From positions 22,627 through 86,626 of the forward strand of contig JAKOXL010000029.1 in NCBI GenBank assembly GCA_029781045.1: a stretch of DNA of 64,000 bases, written 5' to 3'. Numbering within the stretch: the first letter of the stretch is position 1; every line of letters starts with the position of its first letter. The notes under the pieces are model-generated. The model worked only from the letters and a program-made list of their open reading frames with translations. It was not told the origin of the DNA and did not search any database. Position numbers and translations under genes: made by a program. Source of the DNA: Bacillota bacterium (GTDB lineage Bacteria; Bacillota; UBA994; UBA5500). Positions 34,476 to 43,747 of the stretch are shown here, in pieces.

Positions 34476-36044
34476 ATGCGTAGAATAATCATTCCCCTTC
34501 TGGTAGTCGCCTTGCTACTACCAGCGACTGCTCCTGTTTCTGTAGCAGCCCTGGAGAAACCGGCTTTTAAACTAGGTAATGAGGTGCTGTTTGAGCGTTA
34601 TCTACACCTAATTGCAGGAAAGCGGGTAGGGTTAGTTACCAACCAGACGGGCGTTAATAGTAAGGGCGAGTCCACCATAGACCGGCTAGCTCAGAATCCA
34701 GACGTGGATCTAGTGGCCCTATTTGGACCTGAACACGGTATTGATGGTAAGGCCAAGGCTGGAGTCTATGTGGAATCCTATATCCACCCAGAGCTCAGTA
34801 TACCCGTATATAGTCTATATGGTGCTACCCGTCGCCCCACAGCGGCGATGCTGCGGGATATCGATGTCATCTTGTATGATATTCAGGATATTGGAGCCCG
34901 TTCATACACCTATATTTCCACCATGTACTATGTGATGGAAGAGGCCAAGAAATATAACATTCCTGTTGTTATTTTGGATCGGCCCAATCCGGTGGGCGGA
35001 GAGATATGTGAGGGGCCTGTACTAGAGGATTTTACCATTGGCTTCATCGGTATTGATAATCTACCCATAGCACATGGTATGACAGTTGGCGAGTTGGCCC
35101 GCTTCTTCAACCGCAAGATAGCCCACCCGTCATTGCATGTGGTACCCATGGAGGGATACACCCGCGACATGATCTGGTTTGACACCGGGCTGCCCTGGAT
35201 CCCAACCTCACCCATGATACCTTACGTAGAGTCGGCATTCGGCTATAATGCCACTGGCTTAGGTGACGGGACGGGCATCCACCAAGACGACTACTTCCGC
35301 TGGATTGGTGGCGCGGGTATTGATAGTCAGAAGTTTGCCGACCTGATGAACAGTAGCAAACTGCCGGGTGTCGTGTTTATCCCTGAGACCCGAGGCGGCC
35401 ATGGTGGTGTGCGCCTTCAGATTACCGATTTCCGCACATTCAACCCGGTACGGGTTAACATCCACGCTCTTGCTTATGGAAAGCGCCTAATCAACTTCAC
35501 CGTTCCGAAGAGTGGCAACACCTATAACTCTCTTAGCATGTTCGCCAAGATAATGGGTGGCAACCGTATGGGAGAGTGGTTGGAACAGAAGCTGTCGCCG
35601 CAGCAGATAGAAGCGCGTTATGCAGCGGAACTTTCCCAGTTCAAGCGGGACCGTCAGCCCCATCTAATCTACGGCTACCACGGCGGGGCTGGTCCTAACC
35701 TACAGGTGGACAATATACCTTTGTTCAGTGATGTGAAACCCTATATCGATAGCAGTGATCGGGTGATGGTTCCCTACAGAGTGATAGGACAAGCGTTGGG
35801 AGCGAAAGTGCATTGGAATGCGGAAGAGAGGAGTGTTACCCTGCAAAAGGGTGAGAACACGGTGGTCTTTAAGATAGGTGAGAAGACTGTATACCTAAAT
35901 GGTCAGCCGAGAGTTATGGATACGGTGGCCGTGATCAAAGACAATCGCACGCTGGTACCTGTGCGTTATGTAAGCGAACTTCTTGGTGCCTTTGTGCATT
36001 GGGACCAACCTTCGAGAACCGTGATCGTACGAACCCAGCCATAG
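34476..36044 (+). CDS. NamZ-like exo-beta-N-acetylmuramidase (DUF1343) with copper-amine-oxidase-N domain
   Basis: Secreted 522-aa protein. Signal peptide to about residue 25 (VSVAAL). DUF1343 catalytic region about 35-400, with stretches VGLVTNQTGV, LVALFGPEHGIDGKA, YDIQDIGARSYTYISTMYYV, ILDRPNPVGGE and PWIPTSPMIPYVES. This is the family of Bacillus NamZ, which removes MurNAc from the non-reducing end of wall fragments. C-terminal about 420-520: copper-amine-oxidase-N-like domain (YRVIGQALGAKVHWN, LVPVRYVSELLGAFVHWD), probably for wall attachment. With the nearby ROK kinase and nagA it fits muropeptide salvage. Monocistronic with terminator. Confidence 0.9.
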   Translation: MRRIIIPLLVVALLLPATAPVSVAALEKPAFKLGNEVLFERYLHLIAGKRVGLVTNQTGVNSKGESTIDRLAQNPDVDLVALFGPEHGIDGKAKAGVYVESYIHPELSIPVYSLYGATRRPTAAMLRDIDVILYDIQDIGARSYTYISTMYYVMEEAKKYNIPVVILDRPNPVGGEICEGPVLEDFTIGFIGIDNLPIAHGMTVGELARFFNRKIAHPSLHVVPMEGYTRDMIWFDTGLPWIPTSPMIPYVESAFGYNATGLGDGTGIHQDDYFRWIGGAGIDSQKFADLMNSSKLPGVVFIPETRGGHGGVRLQITDFRTFNPVRVNIHALAYGKRLINFTVPKSGNTYNSLSMFAKIMGGNRMGEWLEQKLSPQQIEARYAAELSQFKRDRQPHLIYGYHGGAGPNLQVDNIPLFSDVKPYIDSSDRVMVPYRVIGQALGAKVHWNAEERSVTLQKGENTVVFKIGEKTVYLNGQPRVMDTVAVIKDNRTLVPVRYVSELLGAFVHWDQPSRTVIVRTQP

Positions 36045-36052
36045 AGTTTACT

Positions 36053-36079
36053 GGGGCTGTCGCAAGGCAGCCCCTTTTT
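36053..36079 (+). terminator. Intrinsic terminator after NamZ-like gene
   Basis: Seven-bp stem GGGGCTG with CAGCCCC over an 8-nt loop, followed by five T. Confidence 0.85.
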
Positions 36080-36113
36080 CTCTATGGTGCGGACCGTGCT
36101 CCTGCTCGCGGGT

Positions 36114-36146
36114 CCAGTCAAGAGAGACGAGGCTGTTCTTGACTGG
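36114..36146. repeat. Inverted repeat between convergent genes
   Basis: Perfect 10-bp arms CCAGTCAAGA and TCTTGACTGG around 13 nt. No T tract follows on either strand, so it is not a standard terminator. It lies 92 bp after the stop of the minus-strand DUF445 gene. Confidence 0.5.
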
Positions 36147-36238
36147 ATGCCACGCTACTTTGGCCGATGGGCCCAACTGCTAATATAAGCAATAGCCCTA
36201 TTACTAGGTCGCTTGGGAGACTGACTCTCTTGGCAGAC

Positions 36239-37654
36239 CTATAGTTCCAGCAGTTTGTTAAGCAGAGGTGTAAAGGCGCCGATGAGAGCCCCCAACAGGA
36301 AACCCAGATTGGTGATGGCCGTTAGCTGATCACGCATGACTTTCAGCAGGATTTCCTCCACCTGAACGATATCCAGATCATTCACTTGCGCTTCCACCAC
36401 CTCTGTGAGACGTAGGAGCTTGAGGAGTTCCGAACCATTGGCCGCCACTGTCTGCCGCAGCTTCTCCTGGATGCGCGGAGCTAGGACAGAAGGTTCGGGA
36501 AACTCTAGGGTCGCTAATAATTGAGCCGGTGTCATCTGTAATAAGGAGCGGAGGGCAGAGGCTAGAGCCTGCTTGCTCGTTGGTGAGGTGAGGAATAGGA
36601 TAAGAATCTCCTGTGTCAGTTGCTCTAGCTTGCCTGCCAGCAGCTGGTCAGCCTCGATTGCATTAGCACTAGTGTTGAGAATTAATGCCAGCTTGTCCTG
36701 TAGAGCTGCTTGAAACTGGGGAGACTCGTAAATTCCTGCAAACGACAGACTTCTGATCTTAACTCTTGCCGCCAACGGTGCTAAGGGCTGGTCAAGTAGT
36801 CGCTGCCAAAGAACTAGCAAGTGGGTGACAATCTGAGTGCGCACTTCTGCCTTTCTTAGAGAGCCGACAAGGGAGTCAGCCAGTTTGCCTGCATCAGCGA
36901 AAGCCGATAATAGGCGTAGCATAGTACTGCCAGAAAGCACTTGCTGAATAAGACTCTCGATGAAATGCTTGCTAGCCGGTTGCTGCAGTTGTTCATAAAG
37001 CCAATCTAGCCACTGAGGAGAATCGGTAAGTATACAATTATGTATCGCCTCCTGTAATCGTAAGGGCAGGACGTCTGCTAGTCGGCGATCTTCGTCGCTC
37101 TGTATGCGGTTTAGCATATCCTCCAACTGCTCCAAAAGCTGCTGTCGCATGGGGTTGCTGCTGAAAAGAGCTGAGAAAAAGGAAGTTAGTGAAGGGGCCA
37201 GGGCTTCCCAAGGAAGATCCCGCCCCGCATTATGCAGCAGGTCTGTGGCCCGCTGAGCAGCTAGCTGCAGTACCTGCCCTGCTAGCTGCTCAGTCCAGTC
37301 TTCCAAATACTGTCTTAGATCTGTTCCCTCCAATAACTCTGCCAAAGGGCGCTTTTCTGTCCGCAGTTTTGCAAACGTATCAGTCAGAAATGACTCCAGG
37401 CGTTGTGTCACTTGCGGATGAGAGAAAGCTGTTGTCAGCGTCCCAGGTGTTACCAGATACTGGGCGACCGTATGCCCCAAACTTCTGGCTAGCTCGGCGC
37501 GTCTCTTCGGTATTAGCCCGGGTGTAAACGGGATACGCAAGGGGCCGATGTACTTTTCTCTTAGAGGGCGAAACAGCATTTTGATAGCTAACCAATTGGT
37601 ACTGTAGCCAATGATGCCACCTACAAGTGCACTTATGAGAATAGGCAGAAGCAT
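36239..37654 (-). CDS. DUF445 family membrane protein
   Basis: Protein of 471 aa. N-terminal hydrophobic segment LLPILISALVGGIIGYSTNWLAIKMLFRP, then PFTPGLIPKRRAELARSLGHTVAQYLVTP, both hallmark DUF445. A long helical middle (about 70-445) rich in Leu, Gln and Ala, and a final membrane helix (about 445-470, LGFLLGALIGAFTPLLNKLL). Start at ATG 37654, with AAGGAG upstream; the frame to 37747 runs through the terminator. The family (YheB-like in Bacillus) is widespread in sporulating Firmicutes but has no established function. Confidence 0.88.
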   Translation of the reverse strand: MLLPILISALVGGIIGYSTNWLAIKMLFRPLREKYIGPLRIPFTPGLIPKRRAELARSLGHTVAQYLVTPGTLTTAFSHPQVTQRLESFLTDTFAKLRTEKRPLAELLEGTDLRQYLEDWTEQLAGQVLQLAAQRATDLLHNAGRDLPWEALAPSLTSFFSALFSSNPMRQQLLEQLEDMLNRIQSDEDRRLADVLPLRLQEAIHNCILTDSPQWLDWLYEQLQQPASKHFIESLIQQVLSGSTMLRLLSAFADAGKLADSLVGSLRKAEVRTQIVTHLLVLWQRLLDQPLAPLAARVKIRSLSFAGIYESPQFQAALQDKLALILNTSANAIEADQLLAGKLEQLTQEILILFLTSPTSKQALASALRSLLQMTPAQLLATLEFPEPSVLAPRIQEKLRQTVAANGSELLKLLRLTEVVEAQVNDLDIVQVEEILLKVMRDQLTAITNLGFLLGALIGAFTPLLNKLLEL

Positions 37655-37723
37655 GCCAATCCACTCCTTAGGTATACGCTTATCCCTTATTATATGCCAA
37701 ATGGCGCCAGTGGCAAAAAGAAT

Positions 37724-37754
37724 GAGGTGTTTGCTCAACTTGGGCAAACACCTC
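37724..37754 (-). terminator. Terminator after polysaccharide deacetylase gene
   Basis: Perfect 11-bp stem GAGGTGTTTGC with GCAAACACCTC over 9 nt. On the minus strand it is followed by ATTCTTTTTG. Confidence 0.8.
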
Positions 37755-37767
37755 GATGATTTTGTCT

Positions 37768-38616
37768 TTATGGTAACCGAAAATGGACCGGTGGAGTGTC
37801 GCGTTTTAGCACTTCAAAAGTATAGCCCTGGGCTAGCAGACCCTCTATGATCGCAGGTAATGCTTCTACCGTAGTCCTTTTGGCGGGGGCATCGTGGAGC
37901 AGAACAATGGCCTGATTTCTGCCCTGGGCTCCCCGCAACGTGGCCTCAACAATAACATTGGTTTCTACCACGGGTTTGGTGGCATCGAGAGAACTCACAT
38001 TCCAATCAAAGTATTGCATGCCCTCCCTATGAATACGGGCAACCAGGCTAGCCGCCAAGTCGGGCCCACCATAGTGCTTTGCGTAGCTGGTGTTTGATCC
38101 GCCAGGGAAGCGGAGAATATCGGGCCTTACTCCGGTGGTCTCTTCAATCAGCTCTCTAAGCTTATACATGCTATCCATAAATGCTTCTTCCGATTTATAG
38201 ATGTCCGCATATACATGGTTGTAGCTATGCAACCCGATTGCGTGACCTTCCTCCACAATACGGCGATACAGATGCTTGCCGTACTCGGTTTCAGAACCGA
38301 TAACGAAGAAGGTCGCCTTTACACCATACTCCTGCAAAATGTTTAGAATTTGCTCGGTGTTGGCGCTAGGGCCATCGTCGAAAGTCAAGTAGGCAAACTT
38401 CGGTTGCATGGGCTTCGTTGGGGTTTGACCGCCCAATTGAGCTTCTTGCCTTGCCAGCTCCAGGTCGATGGTCAGAGCTGAATTCTCGTTTTGCAACTGT
38501 TCATTCTGCTCCATAAGAGCCTTTACTGTAGCTTGCAGTTTAGAAATATGGGTGATTAAGCCGATGAAAATACTAACCACCAAGACTGCTGCAATAATCT
38601 TTAGGTACTTGCCCAT
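37768..38616 (-). CDS. Membrane-anchored polysaccharide deacetylase
   Basis: NodB-homology deacetylase, 282 aa. Signal anchor (about 5-25), short coiled coil (about 28-60), NodB domain (about 73-275). Catalytic and metal residues: Asp80-Asp81 in TFDDG, His130 and His134 in GLHSYNHVY, the arginine in ILRFPGGSN, and a late histidine in IVLLHDAP. It faces the outside and most likely removes acetyl groups from peptidoglycan GlcNAc or another wall polymer. Monocistronic. Bacillus PdaA-like and Pgd-like enzymes have the same layout; which polymer is used is not visible. Confidence 0.9.
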   Translation of the reverse strand: MGKYLKIIAAVLVVSIFIGLITHISKLQATVKALMEQNEQLQNENSALTIDLELARQEAQLGGQTPTKPMQPKFAYLTFDDGPSANTEQILNILQEYGVKATFFVIGSETEYGKHLYRRIVEEGHAIGLHSYNHVYADIYKSEEAFMDSMYKLRELIEETTGVRPDILRFPGGSNTSYAKHYGGPDLAASLVARIHREGMQYFDWNVSSLDATKPVVETNVIVEATLRGAQGRNQAIVLLHDAPAKRTTVEALPAIIEGLLAQGYTFEVLKRDTPPVHFRLP

Positions 38617-38763
38617 TTAACTCACCCTCTTTCCGTATCTATGATACCACCGTTCGACAACAATGTGGATAGATGTAAGAAAATACATGTCGAAAAACGT
38701 AGTTTTGGCAACAACTGAAAGTAGGGTTGATTCCTTGCATATACATTACCGGGGAGGGATTGT

Positions 38764-39219
38764 ATGTGGAGGGATTTTATCAAAGATGCCGAACGGGCCT
38801 GGCTGCGAGTCTTTGACTCAGGCCGCAGAACGTCGTTTCTAAGTCCCGACGGTGCACCCCTTATGCGTTTACCCATGCGCTGGCAAAGTCGGCGCAACAT
38901 CTACAATTACTTCCGTCGTTGGTGGGGACCTCGTCTGGCTAACAACATGTTGCAAAACTTGCCAATCTATGAACGGGGGGGCACCCTTTATGTGGCAGCC
39001 TACGACGTGCCTCCCATCTCACTCAACGTTAGTAGGGTGGAGGTGCTGAGGGAGAAGGACGACACTGCCTGGCTGAGAGCTACTTTGACTGGAGGCTTCG
39101 ATGAACCTCTCATCATAAGATACGTGATCAAAAAGGACCCTTTGACAAAACACCATATGATTGTAAGTCGCAGCGATCCGCAAGATTTTCGTTACTGTGA
39201 TAGGAAAATAGAGGAGTGA
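38764..39219 (+). CDS. Uncharacterised soluble protein
   Basis: 151-aa protein with no signal peptide. Helical N-terminal part (WRDFIKDAERAWLRVFD, then RRNIYNYFRRWWGPRLANNML), then a beta-rich half (about 72-140) with LYVAAYDVPPISL, WLRATLTGGFDEPLIIRYVI and HHMIVSRSDPQDFRYC. The second half faintly recalls IseA-type inhibitor proteins of Bacillus, but they are secreted and this is not, so I leave it unnamed. Ribosome site GGGGAGGG before the ATG. Single-gene unit ending at a terminator. Confidence 0.6.
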   Translation: MWRDFIKDAERAWLRVFDSGRRTSFLSPDGAPLMRLPMRWQSRRNIYNYFRRWWGPRLANNMLQNLPIYERGGTLYVAAYDVPPISLNVSRVEVLREKDDTAWLRATLTGGFDEPLIIRYVIKKDPLTKHHMIVSRSDPQDFRYCDRKIEE

Positions 39220-39233
39220 AGCTAGCCGTGGCG

Positions 39234-39270
39234 GGAGTCCGGAGCGTGGGACCGGACTCCAATTCTTTTT
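39234..39270 (+). terminator. Intrinsic terminator
   Basis: Nine-bp stem GGAGTCCGG with CCGGACTCC over 9 nt, followed by AATTCTTTTT. Confidence 0.85.
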
Positions 39271-39294
39271 GGGCTACTTAGAGGTTATATATAG

Positions 39295-39300
39295 TATAAT
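39295..39300 (+). promoter_or_regulatory. Candidate -10 box for the MFS transporter
   Basis: TATAAT, 27 bp before the ATG at 39327, following an AT-rich TATATATAG stretch. The -35 box is not clear. Confidence 0.4.
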
Positions 39301-39326
39301 TGGCATGGTTAGACTGGAGGGAGAGT

Positions 39327-40577
39327 ATGCCACAACAGCACGATGAGATTTTGGCCCACAATATTCGCTGGAACAATATTAACGGTGTCTTAAACACCCT
39401 TTCACAGAATATGTTGAGCCCCTTTACTGGCATCTTTGCCATCAAGTTAGGGGCATCTGACGGACTAATCGCCGCCCTTTCTTCCTGGCCAGCTCTGGTT
39501 AGTCTGGTGACAATGATACCTGGTGCTCGCCATGTGGACCGCTATCCGCGACAAAAGCGTCTGGTGACAATCCTAGCTTTACTTAATCGCCTTGTTTTCC
39601 TTTTGGTAGCTCTGCTGCCAGTTTTGGTACGAGACCCCAAGCAGAGGCCTATCGTTTTTGTCAGCATGATTGCTTTAGCCAATGTACCAGGTGCCCTTGC
39701 CAATGTGGCTTGGCAATCCTTCATGGGCAAAGTAATTCCACCTGCCCAAAGGGGCATGGCTTTCGCCAAGCGCAATCAGTTAATGAGTTTGTGTGGTATA
39801 GGAGCTTCCCTATTGGCGGGCTGGATAATGGATCGTTTAGCTTTTCCCATTGGTTTTCAGATAATGTTCTTCGTTGGTTTCTTGTTGGCCTTGCTGGAAA
39901 TAGCGGCTCTTTACCAGACTATTGAGCCGGAGACCAGCAACTCCAGACCAATTAAGACCAGCAGATTTGCCTTTAGCTGGGAAGCCTTGGTGGCTGGTAT
40001 ACGTAGCCATAAAGGCTATTGGCTCTTTGCCTCCGCATCGCTTCTTTTCCACTTAGGCTGGCAAATGGGTTGGCCTCTGTATACCAAGTATCAAGTGCAA
40101 GTGCTGGGCGCCAGTACTACTTGGGTGAGTCTATTTGGCGTTTGCCAGTCGATAAGCTCAGTGGTAGCTTATCCAATCTGGGCTAAGCTGGCAGATCGTT
40201 ACGGCAATCAACGGATGCTTTCCTTTTCCACCATGGGTATGGCAGTAACTCCGTTGCTGTATGTCATCTGTACGCGGCTTTGGATGCTAGCTCTTTTGTG
40301 TTTAGTGATAGGTGTTTCGGTGGCGGGTACCGTATTGCTGTTGCTTAATACCTTACTGGAGATATGTCCAGAAGAAGCGCGTACGGAGTACATAGCCTAT
40401 CACAATACGGCCACCAACGCTACGGCGGTGGTGGCTCCCTATATAGGTATTTTTCTTTCGACGGCTAGCGGGATTCGTTGGGCCCTTGTCATAACGGCGT
40501 TTGCCCGTGGTCTGGGGGCAGCAGCCTTAGCCCTAGTTTATCGCTTGGGGCAAGGCAGGGCAACGCAAAGGTCTTGA
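39327..40577 (+). CDS. MFS transporter
   Basis: Twelve-helix permease of the major facilitator superfamily, 416 aa. ATG 39327 has TGGAGGG six bases upstream; the 9-codon extension to 39300 overlaps the promoter. Loop 2-3 motif region shows PGARHVDRYPRQKRLVTILA, and loop 8-9 shows AKLADRYGNQRMLSFSTMG, the pseudo-repeat of it. The N-terminal soluble stretch HDEILAHNIRWNNINGVLNTLSQ is typical of a clade of Firmicutes MFS proteins of unknown substrate. Single gene followed by a terminator. An efflux role is possible but not shown. Confidence 0.85.
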   Translation: MPQQHDEILAHNIRWNNINGVLNTLSQNMLSPFTGIFAIKLGASDGLIAALSSWPALVSLVTMIPGARHVDRYPRQKRLVTILALLNRLVFLLVALLPVLVRDPKQRPIVFVSMIALANVPGALANVAWQSFMGKVIPPAQRGMAFAKRNQLMSLCGIGASLLAGWIMDRLAFPIGFQIMFFVGFLLALLEIAALYQTIEPETSNSRPIKTSRFAFSWEALVAGIRSHKGYWLFASASLLFHLGWQMGWPLYTKYQVQVLGASTTWVSLFGVCQSISSVVAYPIWAKLADRYGNQRMLSFSTMGMAVTPLLYVICTRLWMLALLCLVIGVSVAGTVLLLLNTLLEICPEEARTEYIAYHNTATNATAVVAPYIGIFLSTASGIRWALVITAFARGLGAAALALVYRLGQGRATQRS

Positions 40578-40616
40578 GTTGGTAACGGGTTTGGTGCGAC
40601 GAGTGGTAAGAGATTG

Positions 40617-40642
40617 GGGGCTGTGGCAGAACGGCCCCTTTT
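40617..40642 (+). terminator. Terminator after MFS gene
   Basis: GGGGCTGT pairs with ACGGCCCC (one G-T pair), then TTTT. It is 40 bp past the stop. Confidence 0.65.
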
Positions 40643-40998
40643 CCTTATGGTACTGATGGGCTGTGGTCATCTAGTCGCCGGTGAGACCGGGTCGTCAGAG
40701 CAGCAACGGCCTGTGGAATAGTTTGGTCTAGCCGGCAGTTAGCTTCATTTTAGCCTGATTTGTCGTTGCCGGTTCCTGTGGGTTAACGTGCTGTGCCTTT
40801 GACCATCGGCCAGAAAGAGCGATAATCGATCATGGTCCCGGTATATCAGTGCGGATATAGCTTTTGTCCCATAGTCAGGTAATCTCCATATCTTAACTAA
40901 CCTGTACCCTGCTAGGTGCAGGAGCTGTCATCTGTCACATAGAATCTACGCAAACAAGGGATATTCTAACTTAAGATCGTTGGAAAGGAAGGGGAATA
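40643..40998. other. Intergenic region upstream of tldD
   Basis: About 355 bp with no credible gene. It must hold the tldD promoter; I could not fix one by eye. A purine-rich ribosome site GGAAAGGAAGGGG lies just before the tldD ATG. No repeat recognised. Confidence 0.4.
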
Positions 40999-42381
40999 AT
41001 GAAACAGTTGCTGCGGAAAGCGCTGGGACTAGCAGTCGGGAAGGTCGACTATTGCGAGATACGCTTTGAAGAAAGTCAAATCTTAAATATCAGGTTTCAG
41101 GGCAAAGGACTTGATCGCATCAACAAAGATGTGCTTTATGGTGGCAATGTGCGAGCCTTGAGCCAAGGAGGTTGGGGTTTTTGCTCCTTCAATGATTTGG
41201 CAGACTTGGAATGGGCCTTGGCGGCTGCCTGTGAACAAGCCCGTTTTGCTGGGAGTAGGAAGCAGGAAGCAAGTAGGTTGGCACCTGTTCCTGTGGTCGA
41301 AGACGAGGTGCGCCCTGTTTACACTCTTGACCCGCGGGCAGTAAGCGTAGACGAGAAGGTACGTATCCTGACCCACTATAATGATTTGATTATAGGCTAT
41401 CACGAAGCTATAGCTGCTTCCCACATAACCTACATAGAAAAGGTCACGGATCTTCATTTTGCCAATAGCGAAGGTACTTACATACGACAGGAGAAACTGG
41501 ATATAGGGGCCAGCCTTGGCGCGACCGCGAGGCGTGGGGGAATAACGGTACAGCAGTTCGTTGGTCGTGGTAGTTCCATTGGTTTTGACTGCATACTGGG
41601 TGTGGACGATGATATAAGGAAGGCTTGCCAGCTAGCAGTCGAATCTCTTGATGCCCCTCAGGTACAGGCGGGTGTTTATACCACTATTTGTGATCCGGCT
41701 ATGGCTGGCCTCTTTGTACATGAAGCATTTGGGCATCTCAGCGAAGCCGATGATATTTACAAGAACCCCGAACTGGCTAAAGCCATGACTTTGGGGCGCC
41801 GATTGGGCGGGGATATTCTGACGATTTACGACACCGGAGAGTATGCAAGCGGTCGTGGTCACCTAGTCTATGATGATGAAGGTGTGGCAACGGAACGTAC
41901 GTACTTGATAAAGAACGGTATTCTGGTGGGGCGCCTTCATTCCCGGGAAACGGCGGCTGTAATGGGGGAGAAGCCGACCGGTAGTGCCAGGGCCATTAAC
42001 TATCAGTTTCCGCCCATTTGCCGTATGCGGAGTACCTGTATTGCTCCTGGAACGAGCACCTTTGAAGACATGATCAAAGACGTGAAGCTGGGAGTATACG
42101 CTGTGGGTGCTTTAGGCGGTGAGACCAATGGAGAAATGTTCACCTTTGTGGCTAGCCATGGTTACATGATTCGGGACGGCAAGTTGGCGGAACTGGTTAG
42201 GGACGTGCAGCTCATGGGAAATGTGTTTACCACCTTGGCTAATATCGACATGGTAGGCAATGACCCCAAGCCCGACGATAGTGCCGGCGGTTGTGGTAAG
42301 GGAGGCCAAAGCCCATTGGCAACGGGAGCTGTTAGCCCTCATATTCGTATACAGAATGTGATTATAGGAGGTGCGAAGTGA
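40999..42381 (+). CDS. tldD: TldD metalloprotease subunit
   Basis: Catalytic subunit of the TldD/TldE protease, 460 aa, cytoplasmic. Zinc motif HEAFGH at 241-246 (FVHEAFGHLSEADD). Other family stretches: GWGFCSFNDLADLEWAL near the N-terminus, YDDEGVATERTYLIKNGILVG and SARAINYQFPPICRMRST. The complex cleaves unfolded peptides and processes peptide-derived modified products such as microcins and PQQ-type precursors in other bacteria. Its stop overlaps the tldE start, so both subunits are translated together. No RiPP precursor was seen nearby. Confidence 0.95.
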   Translation: MKQLLRKALGLAVGKVDYCEIRFEESQILNIRFQGKGLDRINKDVLYGGNVRALSQGGWGFCSFNDLADLEWALAAACEQARFAGSRKQEASRLAPVPVVEDEVRPVYTLDPRAVSVDEKVRILTHYNDLIIGYHEAIAASHITYIEKVTDLHFANSEGTYIRQEKLDIGASLGATARRGGITVQQFVGRGSSIGFDCILGVDDDIRKACQLAVESLDAPQVQAGVYTTICDPAMAGLFVHEAFGHLSEADDIYKNPELAKAMTLGRRLGGDILTIYDTGEYASGRGHLVYDDEGVATERTYLIKNGILVGRLHSRETAAVMGEKPTGSARAINYQFPPICRMRSTCIAPGTSTFEDMIKDVKLGVYAVGALGGETNGEMFTFVASHGYMIRDGKLAELVRDVQLMGNVFTTLANIDMVGNDPKPDDSAGGCGKGGQSPLATGAVSPHIRIQNVIIGGAK

Positions 42382-43661
42382 TGCTCCAGTTATTACAGAG
42401 ACTGCCGGCCGACGTGCAGGGAGAATTATTTGTAAGCAAGAGTTCTGCCCTCAGCGTATCCTATGCCAATAGCGAGTTCGAAGATATTAAGAATACCAGC
42501 AGTTACAGCGCAACCCTACGTGTAATAAAAGATGGCAGAATGGCGCTCGCGTCTAGTTCTAAGCCTCAAGACGATGAGAGCTTAGTTGATAATGCTCTGG
42601 CCATTGTCAGATTTGGGAATGAGGTAAATCATGGTTTCCCCGCGGCCGCACCTAGGTCGGATGTGCCATTGGTAGACCCAAGAGTCAGAGAAGTAGATCT
42701 GCAGACCATGGTGGATATTACGGAAGATTTGGTAGCAGCAGTGGTCAATTATGATAGCCGCATCAAGGTAATGGCGGGTGTAACGAGAGAGGAACAGAGG
42801 GTGGAGCTGGCAAACAGTTCCGGCTTCTTTGGATCGTATGACAAGACCGGTTGGCACTACTATCTTGGGGGTCAACTGGTGCAAGGGGACGATATGCTCT
42901 GGCTCTACGAAGTCGTAACTGGTTGCGACTTGCGCAACAACTATGGAGCTTTGAAGGCTGAGGTAATTGACCGTTTTGAGCGCGCGAAGACCATTGTTCC
43001 TTTTAAGGCTGGTACTTATCCGGTTATCTTTGCCCCGAACCAGGTAGGCTATTTGCTGGAGCCCTTCTTGGCGTCCCTCAATGGCAAAGCTATTATGCGT
43101 GACATCTCCCCTTGGAAGGGGAAGCGGGGGCAAAAACTCTTAGATGAGCGCATTACCATTGTGGACGATGGTACCCTGCCGTACTGCGCTTCTAGCGTAC
43201 CTTTTGATCGGGAGGGTGTACCAACGCGGCGCAATACGCTCATAGAGCAGGGTGTGGTCAGGCAAGAGATTCTGGATCTAGAGAGTGGAGATGCTCTAGG
43301 AATGGATTCCACGGGCAATGGCACCTTAACCGGGCCCCACCCACACCATGCAATTCTTAATCCAGGTACCGAAAGCGTCATCGCTACCTTGAAGCACCTT
43401 GAACGTGGACTAATAATCTATGACACCATGGGGGCTTGGGCCGGGAACCCCTTTAGCGGTAATGTAAGTGGCACCATTTCCTTGGGGCTACTGATTGAGA
43501 AGGGGGAAGTGGTGGGGCGTATAAAGGATTGCATGTTCTCCATCAATTCCTTCAAACACTTTAGAGACCATCTGATTGCCCTAAGTTGTGAGACGAAGGA
43601 GAACGGTACGAGCACCTACCCCTATGTGACTTTGGACGATGTGGTTATCTCAACCCAATAG
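42378..43661 (+). CDS. tldE: TldE/PmbA subunit of the TldD/TldE protease
   Basis: Non-catalytic partner of TldD, 427 aa, also called PmbA. It lacks the HExxxH zinc motif, as expected. Family stretches: SVSYANSEFEDIKNTSSYSATLRVIKDGRMALAS near the start (in short pieces), YPVIFAPNQVGYLLEPFLASL, and NPFSGNVSGTISLGLLIEKG at the C-terminus. GTG 42378 overlaps the tldD stop (GTGA). It ends at a strong terminator, so tldD-tldE form a two-gene operon. Confidence 0.95.
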   Translation: MMLQLLQRLPADVQGELFVSKSSALSVSYANSEFEDIKNTSSYSATLRVIKDGRMALASSSKPQDDESLVDNALAIVRFGNEVNHGFPAAAPRSDVPLVDPRVREVDLQTMVDITEDLVAAVVNYDSRIKVMAGVTREEQRVELANSSGFFGSYDKTGWHYYLGGQLVQGDDMLWLYEVVTGCDLRNNYGALKAEVIDRFERAKTIVPFKAGTYPVIFAPNQVGYLLEPFLASLNGKAIMRDISPWKGKRGQKLLDERITIVDDGTLPYCASSVPFDREGVPTRRNTLIEQGVVRQEILDLESGDALGMDSTGNGTLTGPHPHHAILNPGTESVIATLKHLERGLIIYDTMGAWAGNPFSGNVSGTISLGLLIEKGEVVGRIKDCMFSINSFKHFRDHLIALSCETKENGTSTYPYVTLDDVVISTQ

Positions 43662-43679
43662 ATGGGAAGATCAAAAGAG

Positions 43680-43711
43680 AGGTGCTGCGCAGTTGCGTCT
43701 ACGCAGCACCT
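43680..43711 (+). terminator. Terminator after tldE
   Basis: Ten-bp stem AGGTGCTGCG with CGCAGCACCT over 12 nt, followed by TTGT. It could also act on the minus strand for the YfjL-like gene. Confidence 0.75.
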
Positions 43712-43747
43712 TTGTACTTGGGCACGCGTCTATTTGGGGTTTCATGG

